From positions 1-14,926 of the forward strand of contig JABUTQ010000332.1 of the NCBI GenBank assembly GCA_021443605.1: a stretch of 14,926 nucleotides of DNA. Reading direction: 5' to 3'. The notes under the pieces were generated by a model, which was not told the DNA's origin, searched no databases, and worked only from the letters and a program-made list of their open reading frames with translations. Within the stretch, counting starts at the first letter, position 1. Every line of letters begins with the position of its first letter. This stretch comes from Bacteroidales bacterium. Its GTDB lineage: Bacteria; Bacteroidota; Bacteroidia; Bacteroidales; UBA932. Of the stretch, positions 1 through 6,651 are shown in pieces. Both the position numbers and the translations under genes were made by a program.

Positions 1-1065
1 CTCCTTTCCAACTGCAAATATTGGATAGAGGAGTTTCGCCTGGACGGATTCCGCTTTGACGGCGTGACCAGTATGATTTACCACAATCACGGCCTGGGAG
101 TCGATTTCAACGGATACGACCCCTATTTCAACGATGGCGTGGATGAGGACGCCGTGACTTATCTCGGCTTGGCAAATATCCTCATTAAGGAGATTCATCC
201 CGGCGCAATAACCATCGCAGAGGATATGTCCGGTATGGCGGGACTTGCCGCTCCGCTCAAATATGGCGGCGTGGGATTCGACTACCGTATGAGTATGGGG
301 ATTCCGGATATGTGGATAAAGTGGCTCAAGGAACGCTCCGACTGGGATTGGAGTATGGGAGGGCTCTGGTATGAGCTCACAAACAAGCGGGCAGACGAGA
401 AGACAATCAGCTATGCCGAGTGTCACGACCAGGCTCTTGTCGGTGACAAGACCATCATTTTCAGGATGATAGACAAGGAGATGTATTTCTCTATGGATAA
501 TTCTTCTCAGAATCTTTTGGTGGACAGAGGGATTGCCCTGCACAAAATGATAAGGCTCGTAACCCTTGCGACAGCCGGAAACGGATACCTCACCTTTATG
601 GGCAACGAATTCGGCCACCCCGAGTGGATTGACTTCCCCCGCGAAGGGAACGGATGGTCTTACAAGCACGCACGCAGGCAGTGGAGCCTTTCCGACAACG
701 GTTTCTTGAGATACAAGGGGCTCAACGCCTTCGATAAAGCGATGATACACCTCTTTGCAAGCGAAAAACTTTTGCACGTCCGGCCCGAGTACATCCACAC
801 GCACGAGGACGACAAGATATTGGTATTCAAGAGGAAAGACTATCTTTTCGTATTCAATTTCAATCCTGAAAAATCGTTTACCGATTATTGGATTCCGGTA
901 CCTGCCGGCAAATATGTCCATATACTTGACAGCGATGATGCCGGCTTCGGCGGATTCGGTCGCATTGACAGTGCCGTTGAGCATTTCACCAGACCTGCAG
1001 ATAAAAAGAATATGCTATCTTTATATCTGCCAAGCCGCACCGTACAGGTACTCAGATTGTTATGA
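1..1065 (+). CDS. glgB: 1,4-alpha-glucan branching enzyme, C-terminal part (5' end outside window)
   Basis: The enzyme cuts alpha-1,4-glucan chains and re-attaches them by alpha-1,6 links, branching cytoplasmic glycogen. The frame is open from base 1 and gives 354 residues: the second half of the GH13 catalytic barrel plus the C-terminal beta domain. Seen directly: RLDGFRFDGVTSM with the nucleophile Asp at visible residue 20, IAEDMSGM with the acid/base Glu at residue 74, and CHDQALVGDK with the transition-state His/Asp at 142-143. The wording GFRFDGVTSMIYHNHG is close to eukaryotic GBE1 and unlike E. coli GlgB, which is common in Bacteroidetes. The stop codon overlaps the start of the next gene by four bases (ATGA), so translation may be coupled to the DUF4492-cydAB genes. 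The N-terminal CBM48 region must lie upstream of the window. Confidence 0.95.
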   Translation, partial: LLSNCKYWIEEFRLDGFRFDGVTSMIYHNHGLGVDFNGYDPYFNDGVDEDAVTYLGLANILIKEIHPGAITIAEDMSGMAGLAAPLKYGGVGFDYRMSMGIPDMWIKWLKERSDWDWSMGGLWYELTNKRADEKTISYAECHDQALVGDKTIIFRMIDKEMYFSMDNSSQNLLVDRGIALHKMIRLVTLATAGNGYLTFMGNEFGHPEWIDFPREGNGWSYKHARRQWSLSDNGFLRYKGLNAFDKAMIHLFASEKLLHVRPEYIHTHEDDKILVFKRKDYLFVFNFNPEKSFTDYWIPVPAGKYVHILDSDDAGFGGFGRIDSAVEHFTRPADKKNMLSLYLPSRTVQVLRLL

Positions 1066-1274
1066 ATATATTAGCACGGATATGGACATTCTACCGCGAC
1101 GGCTTCAGGAATATGACCTGGGGCAAGCCGCTGTGGATTCTCGTGATTGCCAAACTTATATTTTTGTTTCTCGTCTTGCGTCTTTTCTTCTTCAAGCCGA
1201 CACTCTCCGGCAAAACTGAGGCGGAAAAGAGCGAAATCGTGGGAACGAACCTCACAAACACAGACAATTTTTAA
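1062..1274 (+). CDS. DUF4492 small membrane protein preceding cydA
   Basis: A 70-residue protein with one clear membrane helix at about residues 24-45 (WILVIAKLIFLFLVLRLFFF). The basic/aromatic N-terminus contains FYRDGFRNMTWGKPLW, the signature I associate with DUF4492, and the tail is charged and probably soluble. DUF4492 genes typically sit directly before cytochrome bd genes in Bacteroidetes, and that is the case here: cydA starts 18 bases after the stop. The start codon overlaps the glgB stop (ATGA). Its biochemical role is unknown to me. Position, size and single helix make it a candidate accessory subunit or assembly factor of the bd oxidase, analogous to CydX or CydS, but that is inference. 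A longer frame overlapping 755-1219 is a shadow. Confidence 0.88.
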   Translation: MNILARIWTFYRDGFRNMTWGKPLWILVIAKLIFLFLVLRLFFFKPTLSGKTEAEKSEIVGTNLTNTDNF

Positions 1275-1292
1275 CTCTAAATTTAAAACAAT

Positions 1293-2774
1293 ATGGAAGC
1301 ATCATTGATTGACTGGTCAAGGCTGCAGTTTGCTATGACAGCCGCCTACCACTGGATCTTCGTTCCGCTGACACTTGGTCTGTCCATCATCGTGGCGATA
1401 ATGGAGACCATTTATGTCAAGAAGAAAGAAGAGTTCTGGAAAAAGGCGACCAAGTTTTGGATGAAGATTTTCGCCATCAACTTTGCCGTGGGCATTGCCA
1501 CAGGTATCATTCTGGAATTTGAATTCGGTACCAACTGGAGCAACTACTCGTGGTTTGTCGGAGATATCTTCGGAGCCCCTCTGGCCATAGAAGGCATCTT
1601 CGCATTCTTCATGGAATCAACATTTTTTGCCGTAATGTTCTTCGGCTGGAACAAGGTGAGCAAAAGATTTCACCTCGCATCTACCTGGCTCACAGCCCTT
1701 GGAGCTGCAATTTCCGCTTTCTGGATTCTTGTGGCAAACAGCTGGATGCAGCACCCGGTGGGGACGGAATTCAACCCTGACACCGTACGCAGCGAGATGG
1801 TATCTTTCTGGGCGGTGGTATCGAACCCCGTGGCAATAGGCAAGTTTTTCCACGCCGTGTTCAGTGGCTGGATGACCGGAGCTATCTTTGTGGCGGGGGT
1901 CGGCTGCTGGTATCTCCTTCGCAACCGTGAGTCCAAGTTTGCCCACGCGAGCATCACCGTCGCTTGTATAGTGGGGCTGGTAGGTGGTGGTGCCACAATG
2001 CTTTTCGGCGACACTTCAGGTATCCACATCGCAAAATATCAACCTATGAAACTTGCTGCCGCAGAGGGACTTGAAGATGGTGGGCCTCGCGCTCCGTTCT
2101 CTATCGTGCCGGGAATTGAAGTGCCGGGAATGCTCTCTATCCTCGCCACTCACGACATCAACGGATATGTCCCGGGCATTAACGACATCATGAACGGATA
2201 TACCGATAGGGACGGAAATGAGGTCTTGTCAGTGAAGGATAAGATGAATCGCGGACAACACGCAATCTTCGCCCTGAAACAATATCGCGAATTGAAAGAC
2301 ACAGACCCCGAATCGGCAGCGTTGTTCCTCGACGGATTCAGGGAAAACGAACAATATCTCGGTTATGGCTATCTCGAGAAACCTGAAGATGTAATTCCGA
2401 ACATTCCTCTGATTTTCTGGAGTTTCCGTGTGATGGTAGGGCTCGGCTCATTCCTAATGCTGCTGATGATTGTCCTGCTTTGGGTGCTCTACAAGAAGAA
2501 ACTCGATAAACTCACCTGGCTCCAGTGGATTGCCCTTTTATCCATCCCGTTGGTATATATTTGCGGACAAGCCGGCTGGATTGTGGCGGAAGCCGGTCGC
2601 CAGCCTTGGACAATTCAGGACTTGCTCCCCGTAAACGTCGCTGTATCAAGCCTCAGCACTGCTTCTGTCAAGACCACTTTCTTCATCTTCCTGACAGTCT
2701 TTGCCGCTTTCCTTATCATCGAAATTTCAATTTTGCTCAAGGCAATCTCCAAAGGACCGGAGATAGAAAAATAG
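1293..2774 (+). CDS. cydA: Cytochrome bd quinol oxidase subunit I
   Basis: Heme-bearing subunit of the bd oxidase in the inner membrane. It oxidises quinol and reduces oxygen to water with high affinity. The 493 residues align from the first positions with E. coli CydA at an offset of one. Heme ligands are visible: His20 (AYHWIFVPLTLG), His187 (FFHAVFSG) and Met381 (FRVMVG). The conserved acids Glu100 (GAPLAIEG) and Glu108 (FMEST) and the GRQPW motif at 435-439 are present. In the periplasmic Q-loop, Lys253 and Glu258 (MKLAAAEG) match E. coli Lys252/Glu257, implicated in quinol oxidation. The distance from His187 to Met381 (194 residues, versus about 207 in E. coli) indicates the long Q-loop type. 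It is followed by cydB after 12 bases. Confidence 0.97.
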   Translation: MEASLIDWSRLQFAMTAAYHWIFVPLTLGLSIIVAIMETIYVKKKEEFWKKATKFWMKIFAINFAVGIATGIILEFEFGTNWSNYSWFVGDIFGAPLAIEGIFAFFMESTFFAVMFFGWNKVSKRFHLASTWLTALGAAISAFWILVANSWMQHPVGTEFNPDTVRSEMVSFWAVVSNPVAIGKFFHAVFSGWMTGAIFVAGVGCWYLLRNRESKFAHASITVACIVGLVGGGATMLFGDTSGIHIAKYQPMKLAAAEGLEDGGPRAPFSIVPGIEVPGMLSILATHDINGYVPGINDIMNGYTDRDGNEVLSVKDKMNRGQHAIFALKQYRELKDTDPESAALFLDGFRENEQYLGYGYLEKPEDVIPNIPLIFWSFRVMVGLGSFLMLLMIVLLWVLYKKKLDKLTWLQWIALLSIPLVYICGQAGWIVAEAGRQPWTIQDLLPVNVAVSSLSTASVKTTFFIFLTVFAAFLIIEISILLKAISKGPEIEK

Positions 2775-2786
2775 GAGGACACTATT

Positions 2787-3926
2787 ATGACTTATCAATT
2801 TCTCCAACAATATTGGTGGTTCCTGGTCTCTTTGCTGGGGGCACTTCTGGTTTTCCTAATGTTCGTTCAGGGTGGCAACTTCTGGGCAGCCTTTATCAAT
2901 ATAGATGACAAGCGCCGTCGTATGATTCTCAACTCTACCGGACGCAAATGGGAGCTCACTTTTACGACTCTCGTCACTTTCGGCGGAGCATTCTTCGCAT
3001 CTTTCCCCCTCTTCTACAGCACAAGTTTCGGCGGAGCATATTGGGTATGGATTATCATCCTGATTACCTTTGTGTTACAGGCGGTATCATACGAATTCCA
3101 AAACAAGAAGGGGAATCTTATAGGAGCAAGACCTTTCCAGCTTTTCCTCGCAATCAACGGATTCTTCGGTCCCTTCCTCGTGGGAACGGCAGTGGGAACA
3201 TTCTTCACCGGCTCTCCGTTCGTGGTTGACAAGAGCGCGATTATGTCATCCGGTGCGCCTATAATCAGCAGATGGGCAAGCAGTTGGCACGGTCTTGAAG
3301 CTCTTGCACAGCCTTGGGCCGTGTTGCTCGGAATCGCAGTGTTCCTCCTTGCTTTGACTCTCGGCGGTCTCTACACAATCAACAACGTGAAAGACGACAC
3401 GCTCCGTGTGACTATGCAGAAAAAGGTACGCACAAGCGGTCTTGCATTCGTTGTAGTATTTGTCGCATGGCTTATCCATCTTCTTGTATCAGAGGGATTT
3501 GCAGTATCAGCAGACGGCACAGTCGCAATGGAGCCGTACAAATACCTGCACAACTTCCTCGCAATGCCGGCTGTGCTCGCACTATTCCTTGCAGGTGTGG
3601 TGCTCGTCCTCTTGGGCTGGTTCAAGGGCTCTTTCACCAAATCTGTCAAAGGAATCTGGCCGGCAGGCATCGGCACGGTGCTCGCAGTGCTCGCCATTCT
3701 GCTTGTTGCTGGATTCAATGGTACAGCCTACTATCCTTCAAATGCAGATTTGCAGAGTTCGCTCACGATAACCAACAGCTGCTCAAGCCCGTTCACCCTG
3801 AAGGCTATGTTCTGGGCCTCCCTCGCAATCCCGTTTGTCCTTGCCTACATCGCATACGCCTGGCACGCAATGGACAAGAAGCCCATAACCGAAAAAGAGA
3901 TGGACGACGAAGAGATAAAGTATTGA
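2787..3926 (+). CDS. cydB: Cytochrome bd quinol oxidase subunit II
   Basis: Partner subunit of CydA; a polytopic inner-membrane protein needed for a stable oxidase and, by analogy with E. coli, part of the proton route to the heme site. It has 379 residues with many hydrophobic helices, opening with YWWFLVSLLGALLVFLMFVQGG. Key differences from E. coli are visible: the TDGFD segment reads VQGGN, so two acids become Gln28 and Asn31, and Asp58 of the HWD motif is Glu56 here (KWE). This variation looks like the ordinary Bacteroidetes form, not damage. A purine-rich Shine-Dalgarno-like TAGGAGGA overlaps the cydA stop, 8-10 bases before this start; that is notable in a phylum that rarely uses such sites. 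A strong hairpin terminator follows. Confidence 0.96.
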   Translation: MTYQFLQQYWWFLVSLLGALLVFLMFVQGGNFWAAFINIDDKRRRMILNSTGRKWELTFTTLVTFGGAFFASFPLFYSTSFGGAYWVWIIILITFVLQAVSYEFQNKKGNLIGARPFQLFLAINGFFGPFLVGTAVGTFFTGSPFVVDKSAIMSSGAPIISRWASSWHGLEALAQPWAVLLGIAVFLLALTLGGLYTINNVKDDTLRVTMQKKVRTSGLAFVVVFVAWLIHLLVSEGFAVSADGTVAMEPYKYLHNFLAMPAVLALFLAGVVLVLLGWFKGSFTKSVKGIWPAGIGTVLAVLAILLVAGFNGTAYYPSNADLQSSLTITNSCSSPFTLKAMFWASLAIPFVLAYIAYAWHAMDKKPITEKEMDDEEIKY

Positions 3927-3931
3927 TAATC

Positions 3932-3975
3932 AACGCGAGTTCGGAATTTCTTATCCTGAACTCGCGTTTATATTT
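3932..3975 (+). terminator. Rho-independent terminator after cydB
   Basis: Perfect 11-bp inverted repeat AACGCGAGTTC / GAACTCGCGTT (3932-3942 and 3958-3968). The loop can extend the pairing by GGA/TCC, and a T-rich run follows (TTTATATTT). It begins six bases after the cydB stop and separates the oxidase cluster from the convergent toxin-antitoxin genes. The stem may also act on the minus strand, but the T tract there is weak. Confidence 0.85.
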
Positions 3976-4027
3976 GCCTCCCTGAAGGAGTATTGTTGGG
4001 TAGGCACATTGATGTTTTGATGATAGT

Positions 4028-5158
4028 TTACTGAATCTTTGGACTTTGATACCCTCGAATGTTGTAGATGTTGGTTTGATATTTATAACGCCAAGATGCG
4101 ATTGATGGGCTTATGCCATTCTTTTTAGCTTCTTCAACTACTGTATTGTAAACGCTATATGGGTTAATTGATTTGCTTTGAACCCGCAGGATTTTATCCC
4201 ATATCGCTTTTGGAATAAGGGCGTCTTCGGCATATTTGTTTGCCGCTATTTCCCTAGCTTCATTCACTTGATTAAAGTCCCCATTAAATGAGACGTTGGA
4301 GGAGCCATTAACGAGGTCTTTGTCAATATGATAAAGTTCATGCAATACGTCAAACACCAGCATATCCATATTGTTATGACGATGACTCACAACAATATAA
4401 GGGGTATCGTTGATGATTGACGAATAAGCATCGACAGGAGCTTTATCAATTTTCCCGACATAACTGTAGCCAATGCCATATTCAGAAAGAAGTTGTTTTA
4501 CATATTCCTCTGTAATGGTTCCATCGTTTGCCCGGGCGGCAATGTCTTTAGCTATCTCGTCAATTGTTCCTTTTACATATTTATGATTTATCTTCATATT
4601 GACGCAAGTGGCATAAGCAAGCAAAATCCAAGCATTCAAGTTCTTTTCCTCAAAAGGAATCTTTTCGCTTTTCTTAAAATATCCAGATGGTTTCGCTATA
4701 AAAAGTGCTTTATCAACAGTGTCAACTCCCAGTTTGTCATACAAGAAAGCAATGCGGTCTTTTGCAAAAACATATCCATCTATTCCAAGCCGCTTAAACA
4801 AAATGGCGATATTCACAACGCCGGCCAGAGTCCTCTCAATTGAAGACCACTCTTCTTCTGCTCGGTCTCTATTCGATATAGCAACGACATCCTTATCGTA
4901 TGATGCCTGCAAATTCAGCCACATCGTTGCAGGGATGCCAAGCGCTTCTTCAAGTTTGTTGGCCATCTGAGGAGTTATCGTATCTTTTTGCCTTATCATA
5001 CGGCTAAAATTAGACGGCTGCATACTGAGACGGACAGCCATATCTTTTCGGCTTATACCTCGGTCTGTTATCTCATCTATAATCAATTCAGTTGGATGAA
5101 CGGCTACGATGGGGGTAATATATTCGTTAATGGTCGCCATAGTGTTCATTGAGTTCAA
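4028..5158 (-). CDS. HigA-type antitoxin with fused ImmA/IrrE metallopeptidase domain
   Basis: Up to 376 residues. Residues about 15-85 form an XRE/HigA-type helix-turn-helix with an antitoxin look (HPTELIIDEITDRGISRKDMA, then NKLEEALGIPATMWLNLQ). The C-terminal half is an ImmA/IrrE-type zinc peptidase domain: HELYH at 273-277, and the downstream helix with EIAANKYAEDALIP supplies the usual third ligand Glu303, so the metal site looks intact. The frame overlaps the toxin gene end. Starts at 5158, 5149 and 5140 (MATINEYITP) are possible; 5140 gives a 14-base overlap and is the most family-like. Expected role: neutralise the HigB-like toxin and repress the operon. What the peptidase domain adds (self-cleavage or induction) is not shown by the sequence. 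Codon use is more AT-rich than in the cyd genes. Confidence 0.85.
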   Translation of the reverse strand: MNSMNTMATINEYITPIVAVHPTELIIDEITDRGISRKDMAVRLSMQPSNFSRMIRQKDTITPQMANKLEEALGIPATMWLNLQASYDKDVVAISNRDRAEEEWSSIERTLAGVVNIAILFKRLGIDGYVFAKDRIAFLYDKLGVDTVDKALFIAKPSGYFKKSEKIPFEEKNLNAWILLAYATCVNMKINHKYVKGTIDEIAKDIAARANDGTITEEYVKQLLSEYGIGYSYVGKIDKAPVDAYSSIINDTPYIVVSHRHNNMDMLVFDVLHELYHIDKDLVNGSSNVSFNGDFNQVNEAREIAANKYAEDALIPKAIWDKILRVQSKSINPYSVYNTVVEEAKKNGISPSIASWRYKYQTNIYNIRGYQSPKIQ

Positions 5159-5438
5159 TTAGTATCAGAGTAATCTTATCTTCATTTTCATCAAAAATCA
5201 ATCGGTATTTTGTGTCATACCCAACTCTAACCGAAGAATGTTCATTCCCAGTTAATGGTTTGTAGTTTAGAGATGTGATATTTCCAACTGCCACAATATC
5301 AACGGCATTTTCCAAATACTTGATGACTTTATCCAAATTGCGAATCAGTTTAGCGTTGCTCCTATATTTTTTATAGCCACCTATATATTTGTGATGGACA
5401 AGTGCCTTTATCTCCTCATTATCATACTCAATTATCAT
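5127..5438 (-). CDS. RelE/HigB-type toxin of a type II toxin-antitoxin system
   Basis: A 103-residue, mostly alpha/beta protein with the HigB/RelE plan: an N-terminal helical part (YKKYRSNAKLIRNLDKVIKYL), then NITSLNYKPLTG, SVRVGYDTKYRLIF and ILIELNEHYGDH. The strand with Arg71 and Arg79 and the C-terminal His99-Tyr100 sit where HigB toxins place residues for ribosome-dependent mRNA cleavage. That assignment is by family analogy. It is the first gene of the pair (toxin before antitoxin, typical of HigBA) and overlaps the antitoxin frame. The start codon lies inside an inverted repeat (5433-5450), suggesting control of transcription and possibly translation at this point. Confidence 0.85.
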   Translation of the reverse strand: MIIEYDNEEIKALVHHKYIGGYKKYRSNAKLIRNLDKVIKYLENAVDIVAVGNITSLNYKPLTGNEHSSVRVGYDTKYRLIFDENEDKITLILIELNEHYGDH

Positions 5439-5495
5439 ATACCTATGATATTATTCCCGGCACAAAAATATATAAAAATTATCAAAAATGATAAT
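5418..5495. promoter_or_regulatory. Inverted and direct TATCA/TGATA repeats: putative operator of the toxin-antitoxin operon
   Basis: Three copies of TTATCA occur (5419, 5432 and 5479), two of them in the 9-base direct repeat ATTATCATA 13 bases apart. Two inverted repeats stand out: TATCATA-4-TATGATA at 5433-5450, covering the toxin start codon, and ATTATCA-4-TGATAAT at 5478-5495, covering where a -33 element would lie. They flank the -7 box at 5463-5470, the arrangement expected if the HTH antitoxin represses its own operon. Confidence 0.55.
5463..5470 (-). promoter_or_regulatory. Bacteroidetes -7 box of the toxin-antitoxin operon
   Basis: On the minus strand this reads TATTTTTG, a full match to TAnnTTTG, 24 bases before the toxin start codon. 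No good -33 TTG was found at the usual 19-21 base spacing, so the promoter may be weak or depend on the neighbouring repeats. Confidence 0.5.
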
Positions 5496-5616
5496 AATTT
5501 CACACAGAAAAAAATTCTTTGATGAACTAAGGGACCAGATGTAGACCAAGTTAGAAGTAACTGAAGCTCGGATTATCAACATCGCGATGTGAGGAGCGAC
5601 AGCTCTTAAAGACGGG
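5488..5616 (+). other. Intergenic stretch with a possible decayed coding remnant
   Basis: This stretch between the toxin promoter and the ABC ATPase gene carries no intact gene. One plus-strand frame starting at ATG 5488 reads like protein broken by two in-frame stops: FFDELRDQM, stop, TKLEVTEARIINIAM, stop, GATALKDG. It then runs into the antisense of the next gene. The family is not recognised and the resemblance may be chance. A perfect 12-bp palindrome (ACATCGCGATGT, 5579-5590) and a small GAGC/GCTC hairpin (5594-5605) also lie here. Confidence 0.25.
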
Positions 5617-6282
5617 TCACAAATGCCGGATGTAGCCGTATTTTATAAGATCTTCTTTAGATTTAGCTTGATATACAGTCCTTTCAGAGAGCACATACAT
5701 ATTGTCTGAAACATCAAGCACATTTTGGTACATATGGTCCGTAAGCAGGATTCCTTTGTGCTCTTTCTCTCTATTAATCAGTTGTTTAATCTTATCGATG
5801 TCAATAAGGGTAATTTGAGAGAAAGGCTCGTCCAGCATTACGAAGGGGGCATTTGAAGTGAGAATGAGATATGTCTCCATCATTCTTTGAGTCCCTCCGG
5901 AAAGATCGCCAATTTTGTAGTTTCTGAAAGATCTGAATTCAGGAAAGAACCGACAAAAACCTTCGTAATCGATGTCGAAATCATCAAATGCCGTGGCAAC
6001 CGTTATGTTTTTCGGTATGGAGCAGTATTGGGGAAGGTACAGGATATGCTCTCTTGTGAGTTTTTCGTGCCACACCCCATCAATCCTGATAGATTTGAAA
6101 TCGGCATTCAGTTCTCCTGAAAGTATTCTCATCAGACAACTTTTTCCGCTTCCGTTAGAGCCGAGGAGAGCAGTTACACACCCTGTTTCAACTTTCAGAT
6201 AGACTCCGGAAAGAACCGTCTTTTCCTTGAAGGACAGATTGACTGAATCAATTTCAAGTATATGACTATTAGAGCATTGCAT
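5617..6282 (-). CDS. ABC transporter ATP-binding protein
   Basis: A 221-residue cytoplasmic ABC ATPase that would power a membrane partner. The full motif set is visible: Walker A GSNGSGKS at 41-48, Q-loop Gln85 (YLPQ), signature LSGGTQ at 128-132, Walker B FVMLDEP with Asp151/Glu152, and H-loop His183 (LTDHM). It has no fused membrane segments and no extra C-terminal domain. The start overlaps the end of the preceding small membrane-protein gene by 14 bases, so the two are probably translated together. It is the last gene of the unit that begins with the C10 protease at 9269. The substrate cannot be read from the sequence; release, export or detachment of a protease or lipoprotein product are options. 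Only one small hydrophobic partner is encoded locally. Confidence 0.92.
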   Translation of the reverse strand: MQCSNSHILEIDSVNLSFKEKTVLSGVYLKVETGCVTALLGSNGSGKSCLMRILSGELNADFKSIRIDGVWHEKLTREHILYLPQYCSIPKNITVATAFDDFDIDYEGFCRFFPEFRSFRNYKIGDLSGGTQRMMETYLILTSNAPFVMLDEPFSQITLIDIDKIKQLINREKEHKGILLTDHMYQNVLDVSDNMYVLSERTVYQAKSKEDLIKYGYIRHL

Positions 6283-6601
6283 AATATGGCGTGAGTGTTA
6301 TGAGGGCAATGACAAAATCATAAAATGCACATAGTCCGAGCAGTCTGAACTTTGGCAATCCTAAATTTGTATAATAAACGAAGTTTTTCTTCTTTATCTC
6401 CGATACAAAATAGAAAATGGCAATCATAACCACTTCGCGAAACAAAAGAGTGCCCAGCAAGTTTTGCTTTGTTCCGGATGCAATCATAATTGCCAAAAAT
6501 ACGGCAGAAAGGACAATACCAACCGCCATCAGAGCCTCACAAAAGAATCTGAATGATAAGCGGAACTTCTTAATGATTGCAGATTGGTGCATATTCGCCA
6601 T
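6269..6601 (-). CDS. Small three-helix membrane protein, likely partner of the adjacent ABC ATPase
   Basis: Taking ATG at 6601 (MANMHQSAIIKKF) gives 110 residues with three hydrophobic segments at about 22-43, 49-68 and 85-108, joined by short charged loops. ATG at 6592 and GTG at 6667 are alternatives; the GTG would overlap the preceding gene by 16 bases and add a cysteine-rich leader that looks non-coding. The loop before the last helix (YYTNLGLPKFRLLGL) faintly resembles the LGxxxxxL coupling segment of FtsX/MacB-like permeases; this is an impression, not an alignment. No family recognised. The 14-base overlap with the ATPase gene suggests a minimal two-part transporter in which this protein would have to oligomerise, since three helices are too few for a usual permease. 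Confidence 0.7.
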   Translation of the reverse strand: MANMHQSAIIKKFRLSFRFFCEALMAVGIVLSAVFLAIMIASGTKQNLLGTLLFREVVMIAIFYFVSEIKKKNFVYYTNLGLPKFRLLGLCAFYDFVIALITLTPYYAML

Positions 6602-6651
6602 ATCTTGGGCATTGACAAAGAAACAAAAATTAAGGCAACAATAGCCGCGCC

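Noticed and set aside
3314..3985. 223-residue open frame overlapping the cydB end
   Set aside because: Arg/Cys/Ser-rich text without any family pattern, lying wholly over cydB and its terminator.
5579..5590. Perfect 12-bp palindrome ACATCGCGATGT as a regulator site
   Set aside because: Single copy, no promoter next to it and no known match; such a palindrome can arise by chance.
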